In this document: one piece after another, positions 23,479 through 36,268 of the stretch
How positions within the stretch are numbered: position 1 is the stretch's first letter
Layout of the letters: the number at the start of each line of letters is the position of its first letter
NCBI GenBank assembly: GCA_008711295.1
Contig: VUYV01000216.1
Span: 801,802-865,801, forward strand
DNA from: Anarhynchus alexandrinus
Taxonomy: Eukaryota > Chordata > Aves > Charadriiformes > Charadriidae
Reading direction: 5' to 3'
DNA: 64,000 nucleotides
Translations under genes and position numbers: made by a program
Notes under the pieces: model-generated
The model's database searches: none
What the model saw: only the letters and a program-made list of their open reading frames with translations
Told to the model about the DNA's origin: nothing

Positions 23479-26400
23479 GAAGGAGGGGTAAATAAGCCTG
23501 TGTCTCAAGCATGCTGTTAGGAATGACAATTAAAATCTAATTCTAATTAGCAACACTGGATGCTACTCTGAATAAACAACAACGTGCAGATTTGTTGTGC
23601 AGATTCTTTGCTGCAGAAGTAGGCAAGTAGTAGACAATGTGCAAGTTAATCACCTCTGCAACAGCAAACGGAATGGCTTGTAAATACACAGAACACACAC
23701 TTGAGACAAATTATCGTGAGAGCAGACATTAAGGTTGATGCTGAGGCCAGGGCAGCCTCTTTAGGCTTTAGTTAGTGTCTGGCTCAATTTCTGGTTAATT
23801 AGGGCTGAGAAGCTGGAAAGTTTGCGGCTCTGTTGCATATTCTTTACCTGCTCTGAGGAGGTAAATGAGGAGAAACTCCAGGCTGTCAGTTTTCTATCTC
23901 TAACAATCATCCAATAAAAATTACAGAGGGGTAGCAAGTCTCCAGCTGCCAGCTCGGACTCATTACTGCTGGTCATGTCATCTGGAGAGCCAAAAGAAGT
24001 GAGGATCCAGGAATTCTAATCATTAAAGGTAAATTGTCTTTTGTTTAACCATTATTATTGAAAACTTCAGGAGATCTGCAAGCCGTGTTCCAAATAAAGC
24101 AAATATAAGTTGCCGCACAGTCCTAATGCATACTTTCATTAATTTCAGTAGCACTAGCTTCTGATCCTGCGTGTATTCCACCATGCAGTAACTTCAGAAA
24201 TGTGACTAGTACTGTGACTATTCATGTGTGTACACCCTGCAATGTGCCTGGGGCCAAGATACTCAAAGTTCAGCATCTAAGTATCTTTTGAGATTATGGC
24301 CTACATTAAACAGAATTGAAGTTGAGATACATTTTGGCATAATACTTCCCGAAGGTACACTGATAACTGTAATAATCCCTAACCTAACTGTTATAAGGGA
24401 GGAGAATCACGTTAGAATTATAAGAAACAGAAACACATGGAAATATTTAGAGTATGTCACCCAACATTATCCATTGTGCTTTTTAATTGCAAGGGAGTTG
24501 GGACTGCAGTGTAAAACAGCAACACTTGTGAGTTTGGACTGCCATTACTGTCACATTTTGTTGAGTACTACATTTATACACATTTTAATGGTACTCGAAA
24601 TAGAATGCCAAACCTGCTCAGCTTTGCTTGCTCTATAAAAAGCATCTGAAGTTAAAGTCTAGAAGCAAAGAAAAGGAAAAAAAAAAAAAGATGAAGAAAG
24701 ACTGGAAAAAGAGGAAAAATCTAAGTGATGCCTTTCCTGGAAGCAATCCAATGGAAATAGTAACAATAAAACTATTCTAGAAATAAAGAAATATAATCCA
24801 CTATTCCATAATGAAAGTAGTTTTTTTTTTACTACTGCATAACGTGTGAAGTGCTACCTGCCAGTAGTTAAGCATAAAACAAAGCTTTTCTCTTCCTCTT
24901 CAAAACCAGAAATCTGAAAATTTGACAGCAAAACTGGGCTAAATACAAATCCAGTTGGTTTCATTAATCCCATTCTGTACACATTTTTAAATACCCCTTT
25001 AAAACAGCCTGATTAGCATTTATGTGCAAGTCTTATAATAGAGCCCCAGGCTTTTACAAAAGTACGTATTTTATGATTTCATGAAGGCAACTTAATGTAT
25101 TACGAAGGAAAAAGAAGAGGAAAAGGAGACAATTTAGCTCAAAGATGTTTGGGTACCTTATTGCTTGTACTTCCATACAGCAATAAAACTTCTGGCAAAT
25201 AAGGGATGAAATTGTCCCCTTTTTTGCATATGTCAAATTGTAGAGCCCATATTAATATTCATGGCCTCTCCTCTATCCCACCTTGAACAGCTTCAGCTAC
25301 AACTGAAAGTTTGAGTCTAGTGCTTCAACAGAGACCTTTATCTTGGCACTTACTTAAATTCTGATTCCCCAAAGTGGTGTAAGTAAATTTGCATACACTG
25401 AACTTATGACATTAAAAAGATATGCTTTCACTTCCAAAACACTACAGTTCCTATTTCTGAGCTAATTAAAACTTCATTCAACTCAACCATAGCTGGACCC
25501 AAGCTGTAGAATGAGGTCTGCATACACTAATGTGATGGATACTGAGTTGCAGACACGGTAGATATATTTAAGCTGCCTTTCAACTTGCTGGCAGCATCAG
25601 CTTTTTAAATCATTTGTGGAAATGCAGCTTTTGAACACATGACACACTGGGCAATTCTTATTAATTCAAATTATTATGTTACTGATGCACCTCTGCAAAT
25701 AACGTCGGCGTTAGCCTACCAGTTGAACCAAGATGCAGCCAAGCTGCATATTTGGGAAGTATGTGGAGGAGTTACCTTTGTTTTCAGAACTTATCAAAAG
25801 AGTCCCAAGACGCTGACTGCATTTCAGGATCACACATCTGTGCCTCAAAGATTAATACGTTGCTACTAATCATCTTCTGAGCTCTTTTTCCTTAACTGAA
25901 TTTAAGGACACTGACATATATAAAAGTAAATCTTAAAATTAAATAGTTTGAAGTAAAGGACTTGATCTCTCACTCATACAGTTAATGAGAGATGTCTATT
26001 ACAGAAGGCGGCCGTACAAATATCTAACTTAAAAATGCAAGTTAAGAGCATCTGAAAACATTGGAGCAACTTCAGGAGAGCACTGACTCTGTGTAAGCAT
26101 TCAGCAATGACAAACTCCCTCCAGGTTAACACAAGGAAAGTAAAATGGTTTGTTTGAAATTCAATGGCACATGAACCAGACATGAATTTTTTAAGCAAAA
26201 ATGGATGCCTTGCTGTACTGCCTTGCAGCTCAGACTTCTTATGGCCAATTGTATTGTGTAAAGATGAGCTGCAAAGGTTTGCACTGTAGTTGTGCCTCCT
26301 GTGAAGACAGAGTGGGTTTGTAAGTACATCTGCAATTAGGTCCTATATCCATGCAGAGCAACAATAAGATTAGTGGGGCTGAACTCAAATTCAGGGACCA

Positions 26401-29139
26401 TCCCATACATATTCCTTCATAGGCCTAGAATGCAGAAAACCAGGGAAAAGCTCTGTAGCAACTGTGAAAACATCCTCTAAGATTTTCCTCCTTTTCCCGT
26501 GGCATGGATGTAGCAGTGTCTCAAATGATCTAGAAATGATTGTTATAATGATTGACATACTCGATTGGGAAGTAGACTGAATTTGCCTGGGGGAAAGACA
26601 CAGGACAAAAATCTATTCTAATAAAATTATTTTCTGTGGGATGCAACAGGTCATGTGTGCACAACATGTATTCAGCATTTCATAATTATGTTTTTTTCTT
26701 TTGGATCATCAGTGCGATAGCTGAAATACAAGAGCTGCATGAGATAAAAACACAATTGAGTTCTGAAATATTTAAAATTTATAGCCAGATGTATATTCTG
26801 CCCAGGAAACATATCCTGCTGCCAGATCTGGATGTGACTTTTGCACAGAAATCAACCATCCCCTTCCTTTGGTAGCAAGAATTCCCAGTAACAAGTGCTT
26901 CCCATTGAGGGAGCAGCGACAAGCCGCCTGCTAATTTGCTTCCTTGGAGGACCTGCTGCTGACTCGCTCAGCACTTAAAGTAAGTTAGATAAGTGCTTCT
27001 ATATCACAGCGACAGGCATTATAAATATCCTGCTCTGCCGTCTGCCTATGAAGCTGCATTAAGCCTAGCACGATTTACATGGGCATCTGGAGGCAAAACG
27101 TTCAATGTGGTTTCACCCGTCACCTGTACTTGTAATGGGTGACCTTCCCAACCGTCCAGCTAAAATGCCCAGTGCCCAAAGATGCTGAGCCGACTCCTTT
27201 CTGCCAGCACCTGCCCAGGAAGCACCTACATTCACCAGCAGAGCTGCATGGCACATGTGGTCAAGTGCCTGCTCTGTGCACAAACAAGTGGCATCAACAA
27301 GGAGCTCAAGCCAGTGGCCTCGGGCAGAGTCAGCCCCTCCTCGCTGCTTTCATTCCCAACAACTTCGGTGGGAACCCAGGGCACTTTGAGTCTCCCAGTT
27401 CTGTGACCAGCCCAGCTACCAAAGATGAGTCAAAATATGAGTCTCATGCCACACAACATTTTGGAATCAACCTCTGTACTTTGCTTCTAAGGTGACCTGC
27501 AGTTGAGCCATCAGTGAAAGAAGTTCCACCTCTGAGTAATTGCACTGTCCACATCAACATGATTAAACAAGCAATACATTCAGAGCTTTGCATATGAAAT
27601 AAATTAAAGCTTTTTGCTCAATAGCACTGAATGCATTTGAGTTAAAAAGTGCGTATAGAGTGTCCCTTCGGTAACCCTGCTTTGTCATCATGATACACCA
27701 CCCCTGTACTCCAAGGCTCAGGAAGATTAAGAGAAGCATTTACATCTTGCATTAATGAAGCAACAGATTACGGGGTTGTGCACTCTGTTACTGCTTGTTT
27801 GCTTATTTTTATTTATTTATTTATTTTACAACCTAAGTGAATCAAAGTTACAATAGGCTGAAGAGGATGATCTCAGCTGATGTCTGGAAGTAATTTTATA
27901 ATTGCCTTATAAGTCAGAAATGACAAATCCTACTTTTTTTTCCCCCATGGTACTGAGACCACCAGTTGCTGCATTTCCTGCCATGCTCTATGCTGTCTGT
28001 ACTCAAGAGGTTTCTTTTCGAGAGGAAAACTGTTTACATCCATGAGCTAAGATAAGATATATTGTGTGGTGAAGGATATTTGGTTAGAGAAGAAGACAGG
28101 GAGATGGGGAGAGAAAATAAAAACAATAAACGGTGGCTTAAGCCTTCAAACATTCTCTCATTTTTTTTTAATAGTGCTTTGGGCTTTTTTTTTTTTGGAA
28201 CAATTTCTCAGCAGAAGTCCAGGGGTTTCTCACAGATTAGAGTTATCTATTTCCCCCAATTGTTTTTATTATCTGGTCACAGAAAGGAGCACAGTTACTC
28301 TCTCAAACAAAAGGCACCTGTAACCCTGCCATCATTAGAGAGGTTCATGGTGACTCCCAGCAATCTTTGTATGAGGGAACTTTGCTCAAATTGACATTGT
28401 AGCAGCAAAGCCTGGTGGCAAGAGGTGCAAACCTGATCTTTCTTATTTAATCCCAAACCTTCTGTGAACCCAGCAGATAGCACCGAAGTTCAGAATTACA
28501 TCCAGGTCTCTCTCCTCAGGGTGAAAATATAATTATGACAAATCCCACTTCCTCATTGTACCCTTATAGCTAAAGGTAAACGGAAAGAGTCAGATCTCAA
28601 AATTAACAATCACTGAACTCCTTTCAGAGCTATTAAAGTATCTCTCTCCCTTGCTTAACACATGCTGTCTGCTGTCTTCTGCTTGTATGACGGATGATCT
28701 GCAGCCAGCGTTGACATTTGTACCGTCACCCCCATTCAGATCCCAGAGCACTAAGAGAGGCTTTTACTTATGAGTACATACAGTACAAGGAAAAGCTGCC
28801 ATGCAATGAACCGAGCAGCCAGCCTTGTGCTTGGTCTCCTGTTTAACTCCCTGCTCTCTGCTAGGGAACGAGGTTGTGTGTTACGTACCCAAATCAGGTC
28901 AGCCTTTTGTGGCCGAGCACTGTCAACCTCATTCACGTAGGCTCTCCGCTTTTTCATTGTAGAGGCTGCATTTGTACAACCTATAATGCAACAAAGTCCT
29001 GGTCTCAGGTGGGGCCTGTAGCTGATATTGTAATAAACTTAATAGGGAAGTCATATTTTGTGATGTCGTTGGTCTTTTTACAAGGACATTAGGCACCCTG
29101 ATGTTGGCCAGTTAGGATTATTCCTTTTTGACTGGTAGG
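23479..29139. other. Intergenic sequence, no gene seen
   Basis: AT-rich intergenic DNA. A 136-codon plus-strand frame at 24228-24638 has no domain I recognise, no CpG island, no splice structure and an AT-rich codon composition. I do not call it a gene. A TTTA repeat lies at about 27809-27830. Confidence 0.55.
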
Positions 29140-29437
29140 CTCCGAGGGCTGGAGCACCTCTCCTATGAGGAGAGGCTGAAGGAGTTGGGGCTGTTCAGCC
29201 TGGAGAAGAGAAGGCTCCGCGGAGATCTTATTGCGGCCTTTCAGTACCTAAAGGGGGCCTACAGGAGAGCTGGGGAAGGACTTTTTACTAGGGCATGTAG
29301 TGANNTTCAAGGCCAGGCTGGACGTGGCCTTGGGCAACCTGGTCTAGTGGGAGGTGTCCCTGCCTATGGCAGGGGGGTTGGAACTCGATGATCTTCAAGG
29401 TCCTTTCCAACCTAAACCATTCTATGATTCTATGAAT
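29140..29437 (+). mobile_element. CR1 LINE 3' fragment split by assembly gap
   Basis: Plus-strand CR1 3' end, from the GGGCTGGAGCACCTCTCCTA segment to the terminal ATTCTATGATTCTATGA. Two N (29304-29305) sit where the CR1 copy at 22190-23004 has roughly 140 bp more (its 22733-22875 portion). Either the element is deleted here or the gap hides missing sequence. It is 5'-truncated and non-coding; the open frame across the gap is not real. The terminal repeat is well preserved, so this looks younger than the 22-23 kb copy. Confidence 0.92.
29304..29305. other. Assembly gap (NN) inside CR1
   Basis: Two unresolved bases interrupt the CR1 element. Alignment to the other CR1 copy in this window suggests the missing segment is far longer than two bases. 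Confidence 0.95.
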
Positions 29438-30387
29438 TATGTCTCATCTGATTAACTCCTTTTGTAGTTTATCTTCAGGTGTCAGTGGCTGCAGTGGGGC
29501 TGTCTGTAAGCAGTTTTCTTCACTGTGACAAACTTAGAGAGACCAAGTGACTTTCCAAATATTTTTTTCAGAGTGCCTGCTGCATACAATCTGTCTTTTT
29601 GGCATCTACAAGCCTTATAATCTGCATGCCTTCCCATCATCTGCTATTTGGCTATTGTCTTGTTTAGAAAAGGTTTTTTTGGAACTTAAATGTCAACAGG
29701 TGTGGCAGAGTGTATGAAGGCATGCAGTACAGAAACATGGCTAATTATAATCTTCTCGCTTAAATTTTTTTCCAGTTAACAATTAAAGTTAAAAATAACA
29801 TGAGCATGCAGAACCTCGTGCCTTTAAATATTTTTTTTTTCTAATTAATACAGCTTCTAATTAATGAAGTCTTACATTCTGTGTCAGTCACAAGTCATCC
29901 CTACTCATATGCATCTTGCTGCTTTCCGCAAGTAATAACTGCAAGTCTGGAATCAAAGTGACCTGTCAACCTTTTCGTACACAGCGTTTCTGGAGTAGGG
30001 GCAAGGGTCTGACCAACATCTAACCCACATAAGCAGCATCCTAACAGATGGAACTGGAGAGCTGGCAGCCAAAATACCCGTTCTGTTCATCAACTGTGGG
30101 CACAAAGCATAGCGTGTCCAGCCAGATTTTGCATCTTTAGTTAGCATGCCCATGGCAAAGGTGTTGTACAAGGAGATCTGTGAATATTTTAGAGCTCTGA
30201 ATCCCACATACCACTGATGTTGAAATGCCAAGTGGGAGAGAGTATGAAAAATGAGAGATTTGTCTCTCATTAAAGGGCTCCTCAACATATATTTCTGCAG
30301 AATGATGTTCCACAAAGAGGGAAACAATTTTTGGCTCACCTGTTGCTTTATAGGCGAAGAGCTGGCAGAGGATCTGGGAGCACTTAC

Positions 30388-30498
30388 CTCACTATGACCT
30401 ATGGCAACAAAGAGTATACTCTCTACCTTTCCCTCTTGTTTCATGGGTTGTGCTCCATCACATACAGTTGCGTAGATAGAGAGGAAACAAAACCACAT
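30388..30498 (-). CDS. Candidate minus-strand first exon with signal-like start
   Basis: I do not recognise this segment. A minus-strand frame opens with MWFCFLSIYATVCDGAQP, a short hydrophobic stretch resembling a signal peptide, and runs 37 codons to GAG followed by a perfect donor, GTAAGT (30387-30382). The frame actually stays open past the donor for 181 codons in all (29953-30498), one of the longest uninterrupted frames in the AT-rich part of the window. There is no CpG island or evident promoter upstream and no domain I can name. It could be chance, a remnant of an unrecognised repeat, or part of an unknown transcript on the UNC5C strand, upstream of the gene. Confidence 0.15.
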
Positions 30499-33400
30499 GG
30501 CCTCCTGTCCATACCTCTCAAAAAAAACCTAACTAAAGCACCAAGAAATGAGCTGCCCTTAACCTAAAGAACATGATCCAGAATACCTACCTTGCATCCT
30601 AAAGTTCTGACTTGTGCTTATCTTTAAGCATGTATAACTCCCTGCCCTGTGCAGCTTTATTAGGCTAAATAAGAGAAATATATCTGAGGGCAAAAGATGG
30701 AGAGAAGCAAGGCAAGAAAATGCCTATATTTTTATGATTATTCACAGGAGATGGATTCTTCTCAGTGCCTCATCATCAGTCCTACAATCACTAGCTGCTC
30801 TGAAGCTCCTCTTTGCTACACTCAGGGTCAGAGCAAACACTCCGTATCACATTTGTGTATACTTGTTTGTGCAAGCATGGGTGAGGTAAAAGGAAGAATG
30901 AAATGTTAGGAATGCCAGTGTTGTAATTCCACCCTCTTTGCTTCACAGTGAGATTTTCCTGTGTTCCAGGTACTGCTCATTTATCTGTAACTGTATCATT
31001 GCCTCTCCTACTCCTTTTATCCAGACAGTGCAGTAAGGTTGATGCAGAGGCTGGGCAGGGAATCTTCTTGCATTATGCCAAAAAGATTCACCAAAATACA
31101 TCTGGGTAAAAAATTTAATAATGAATTCACAAAGCCTCCTGTAAATGCCTAAGGAGTTTGCACCCTATAAATATTTAAAACAAATATCTCCCAATACATA
31201 AACACTCTCATTTCCTGCTGATAAACCCAGACGCATCAGCAGGGGTGGAGGGAAGGCAGTTATCTTTGCTCAGATGTTGTTTAGCATATCCCTAGATGCA
31301 ATGAAACTTTTTGTGTTAATTCTTCCTTTTCACTTATCCTTTTCATCATCATATAGCGTTTCAAAAATGCAGGAGATGTAATCCAGCTCCTAATCTTAGC
31401 TAATGGGAGCTGTGTCTAATTAAAAACTCATCAGTGTAGAAATATGTTTTGTTCATAGCGAAAGTAAAAAAAAAAAACAACCAACCCTTAAAAATTCCAT
31501 CCTGCAATTTTGCTACTTTTATTTCTTGTGCATGATCTGTGCAATTAGACAGTACTTTACCTCAATTAAACAACATCACATACTTGCAAAAAAAGTCTTG
31601 TTTACACTAAACAGTTTGGGAAGAGGAAAGCTGTTTCCTAACACAGGAGTCAGCTCATCCACCACTGAAAAGTAACAACTAAGGGGCAATAAAGTAGCTC
31701 CTGACAGCTCAGTGTAGTATTACACAGCAGAGAATGAATAATAATAATAATAATAACAAAAAGGTATCAAGTTCTCCCTACAAAGGCAATTCTGCACGGG
31801 CAGAATGTTTCTGTACAATGAACAGAGCGGCACCGATTTCTGCCTAGTGGAACAGCATATCTGGGTTATAAGGGTCTCCAAATAATGAGGACTCATTTTT
31901 CCGTCTCAGCTGTGCAGTGCCTGCCCTGATCCTGCCACGGAACGACTGCAGGTTGGATCCAGGGGCTGAACGCATTCAGCAAGAGCTGCCACTGTGTCTG
32001 GGGCACTTGGGCTCCTCTGAGCGCTCTGCTTGGTAGCTGAACCCTGGCTCTGCTCTTCTGACCTCGTGCCATCTCTGTAAGGACACCAGGATGGCCAGAT
32101 CCAGAGAACTAGCTCCAGCATCTCAAAGTCTGGCCCTGCCCCAGAACTCCAGGAGATGCTTCACTGCCCTCTCCTGAGATCTACCAGGTGGCGGGTGAAG
32201 GCCCAGAAAGCGTGCAGACTGTTGTCTTTGCAATTTTATAATTTAAATCCACTGCAAAGCTCAAGTACATACGTTGTTTACTTATCAGTATTTGTTTGCA
32301 TTGCTGCATTTCTACCATTCCTACTTAGAGAACAGCCTTCCTCTCCCCCCTTCCAGAACAATGCCTTGCAGGGAAACGCTTATTAATGCACTCGAGAGAG
32401 CTCCTGCTGCCTTTGCGTGGGAAAGAGCGCCGATCGCATGTGGAGATAGAGTCAGGTTATATTTCCTCCTTTCCAAGTTCAAGTAAACTTCTTTAATTTA
32501 TTTGGTAATGTGGAATTAACTTTACATTTAAAATAGGTCCTGTCCCTGTGAACCCAGCACAGCAGGAAAAGGATCCTTGAGTGTTAAAGGCATTAACCCT
32601 TGCAGATCTGGAGAAACGTCCTCTTTCCCCACCTTTGCTACTCTTGAGTCCCTGTAGCAGCAGAGACTGGCACAATAATTGGAGGTGGGTCAGGGGAGCT
32701 GGATGGCTACAAAGAAAGGTGTACAGACCTATGCACAATATTTTATATCTGCCCTTACAGGTGCGAGAAGGTTTTTATTTTCTATTTCTATCCTTTGCCT
32801 TGCGTGCTTTCTTTGTTCCAGAGCATGATCTTTCTGTTCAAGCAGCTCTACAGATTCCCTTATTTCGCTACCACATTGACATGCAGCTGGGGTTGACAGC
32901 GTGCAAGAGTTGCCCGGTACACTGTAAGGGAACATGCCATCAAGTGTTTTTGGAAGCCATTCATGGGCAGCTGTATTTCCTTTCTTTTAAATACTCCTTT
33001 TTACAGTTAGGTAACTAAACTAAACCACGTATCAGCTGAGTCTTTGTTGTTCATTCTTTAGAGGACACACAGCCACCATGCTGCAGGACTTGGTGTCTTT
33101 TTTTTTTTTTTTTTTTTCATGTAACCACAAGGAAAGGGAAGCCACTGGAAACTAAGTTATTGTTATCGCTGTGTTATCAAATATCTGCAAGCTAGACCGG
33201 TCATCTACTCCTGTATAACACCTACCACAACCAGGGCTCAGGCTTGGCTGCTTGAGACATCATCATAATAGATGGTGCGGTGAATTGAATTCTGTTAATC
33301 TCCAAAATAGTATGGCACGCTTGTTCCACGCTGCTCTATGGCTTTGCCTCTGCCAGATCCATAAGGCACACAATTGCCCAGCCCATGTCTTCACTTCTTC

Positions 33401-35861
33401 CAGTGGTGCATTAAGCTATTTAAGGTGAACAAAGTCCAGATCAGACTGGTTCGTATGTACATGTAGTGAAGCTAAGAAACTTTAGACACAGAACCGGTTC
33501 AGCCAAGAGCACTGACAAAACTCAAGTATGGCATTAGATCCTACTCGAGCAAACAGAAGGAAAACTTGTTTCTCTGTGACCAAAATACTGCTTGGGCTGA
33601 GCCATTGAGTCAGCAGTTCTCCCAACAAGCAACTCTGCCCAGGAAGAATTATCACCCTGAAGGACACCATTGCTGCCATTAGAGCTACACCACTAGTGCT
33701 CTGAGCCCCTGCTGGACTTCAGCTGTCCCAACCCTGAAAGCCTCCTGAGCAGGATATGCTGTAGAGAGGAGCATTAATAGACCCCCTGGAACTGGTGTTC
33801 CCACTGTGTGTCTTCTCCTCTTTTTAATCTCAATTTCTTTCCATTTCCCCTTTGCCTTCAATTTTGACTACCTGGTGAGTGAATCTCTTGCAGTACCGTT
33901 AACCAGTGAAGCCATTAACAGCCATGTAGTAAACAGCACAGAAAAGAGTTGCAAGCTTGCTGGGTTGTCACGGGCTTCAGATTGTCCCTGTCCTCAACCA
34001 TCAGGGGAGTGGAGAAGTGCAAGGACAAGTCGCCATTAGTGGCAGAAACTCCATTTGTTGTGTGACTGCGAGCATTTGTTTTCAGGAAGCTGAGGTTGGA
34101 CTTTAATGGCAACAGTCTAGACCATCTCAACAAACTTGGTGTTTTCCCCAAAGCCACCGTTTCATCCTACTTAAGACTATTTGCTGTCTGTGCCTCTAAA
34201 TAAAGCAAGCTCTATAACTAAAGGGTTAAAGCAAGGCTGAGTGAAAGCATTAATACTCCACATTTCAGTGACTTCAATGTTTTTCTTCATTTTTTCTGAA
34301 TCTTTAATGAAAGTTAAAAGATTTTTAATGGTGCTTTTTGCCATGGGACTCGGCTGAAGTCTGCTCTCAAAACCCTAAGCCTTGTTTAAGTGTACGGTGA
34401 CAGGGTCGCGCTAATGCCTTTGACTCTTTAGGCCAATTTATTCCATTTAAATTAACACAACATCGATGAGTCCTTGGCCTCTCTGCTAAGGCGGTCAGCA
34501 AGGCTGCCAGTTGTGATGACGGCATTTGCAAGATGAAACCGTGCCTGCTGTGAGCTGCTGGGATGAAAGGAGGCCGCTAGACATTTAAATCCAACGTTAA
34601 GCAGAAGTGCGATGATGTTTTGGGAATGAACTTGTAGTAAGCTTCCAATTTGTGTTAATTTCTGTGGTACTGTGTTTCTTTAATAACAGCCCGAATCATA
34701 CTGTGAAGCTTGTCTTGTTACACTTTACAGAGTATACAGCAGGGCCTCTCCTTGCATGGCCTGTGTGGTTTGAAGTCTTAATCTATTTATACTTCCCATT
34801 TCTATACTCTTTAAAAGAAATAATTTGCAGTGCAACCCTGTGGTTCTTCATCCCTTGCCCCTTACCCACATTTGAGTCCTCTTGTCTGCTCCCACAGGTG
34901 TAGAAATGAAGAGAATTTATTGCACAGGACGAGCCTGGGGACCATGTCTTCCCACCTCTTTCAGTCACCGTGCTGATGTGCGGGGGTCTCCATGGTGCTT
35001 CTCTCTTCTGACCTGGGAGGTTTCATTCCACCTTGTGAGGCTCAGCTTTCACAAGCAGGCGATGCGCTCCCATGACGTGCCCTCAGCTAACAGAAGCGGT
35101 GAAGTTACGGATGGTAAAATAAGATGCTAACCAATATTTTCTGTGAATTGAAGCAGATTCTGTATAAAACAGGGCAATACCTATCCTGCCAATTGTATGG
35201 AGAGGCAGGCAGAGGCAAGCCTAAAAAGACTTTTTGATTTTTTTTTTCCCTCCTCAAGATCAGATTTTTGCACACACTTCCTACATTTTTCATTCAAAAG
35301 TAAGAATAGGTATTAGCAACTCCACACACAGGGCCCACCTCTGCTTTGAGCTCAGTGTAACCGTTTATACCTACACTAAGCAACTACAGAAAAGCACCTG
35401 AAAGAGAGGCAGAACTCTCCCTGGAAGTACAAGTGCCTACAACACACGCTGCAAAGGAGATACAGCCTTACCACGCTCTACTGTATACACCGCGATCCAT
35501 CAAAGAACCGGTAGGAGGAGCGTTGCCAGTGCACGGAACTGAGAAAGGTGGAAGGAAAAGCGACTGAAGCATTCGGTGGTTATAAAGAAGCACTTCAATG
35601 TGTTTCTGCTTCAATGGCAGAGTAGAGCGCGATGAGGTTAGAGGGAGAAAGGTGTGTAGTGTGCAGACAGCGGTGGAAGTAGCAGTGAAACGAGACAGAA
35701 ACTGCGCTGTAGGTAGACACAAACCAGCAACTTGGAATGGCTTTTTTCTACTCTAAAAAGAAGAGAGTTTTCACACATACCTATTAATTAATAGGGCACC
35801 CTTCACCTACAACAGCAATAGAAAGTGTAAAACCTAACTATTTTTTTTGTTTCCGTCATAG

Positions 35862-35886
35862 ATTTTACTCACTGAGCAAGCAGTAG
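35862..35886 (+). other. Micro-exon-like segment (25 nt) with consensus splice signals
   Basis: On the plus strand a branch-point-like CTAAC (35834-35838) is followed by a T-rich tract and CATAG, then 25 nt, then TAG|GTAAGC. The branch A lies about 24 nt before the acceptor AG, a normal spacing. Only one phase is open (eight codons, ILLTEQAV, leaving one base), which does not join directly to the exon-like segment at 38707. It may be part of a non-coding transcript or a decoy. Splice-like pairs of this quality also occur by chance. Confidence 0.15.
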
Positions 35887-36268
35887 GTAAGCGTGCTGTA
35901 GGAAAAGCCATGATAAACACTAAATTTTCATATTAAAACAGAGCTTTTTCAACTGCTTGTTTGCTGACAAATTCTTCCTATGCAAGAAGCAGGACAATTA
36001 ATGGAAGAGATTCAGGTTAGAAGACACAACATGGGGGCGGTGATTCTGCTGCTGCTATTCCTGCACTTCTCACAGGAACGCTCCTGCTCTTTCCGAACAT
36101 CTTGACGATTAATTTTGATTTCCAGTGTTTTATGTCCGTTTCCCCAAGATAGGCGGCAGAAATCATGGTCATTTTTAACAGCCTGTATAAAGGCATGTGC
36201 ATCTACTTCACTGGAGCATTGGTTACCAGGCATTATGCAAAGTGGAAAATTCATGCCCTATCAAAACG

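Larger units (their letters stand above)
29438..36268. other. Intergenic sequence, no established gene
   Basis: Apart from the low-confidence exon-like segments listed separately, I see no gene. An AAT repeat lies at about 31737-31757 and a T20 homopolymer at 33098-33117. A 145-codon plus frame at 32581-33018 has no recognisable domain. About 34240-34620 is repeat-free, with a TTTAAATTAA core and mixed GC content, and might be a conserved non-coding element. Confidence 0.5.

Noticed and set aside
24228..24638. 136-codon plus-strand frame
   Set aside because: No recognised domain, no CpG island, no splice signals. A frame of this length is within what chance gives in a 64-kb AT-rich window.
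29128..29391. 88-codon open frame
   Set aside because: CR1 ORF2 fragment running across an assembly gap.
32581..33018. 145-codon plus-strand frame with an internal CTTACAG
   Set aside because: No domain or signal beyond a chance-length open frame. The acceptor-like site lies inside the frame but no donor pairs with it convincingly.
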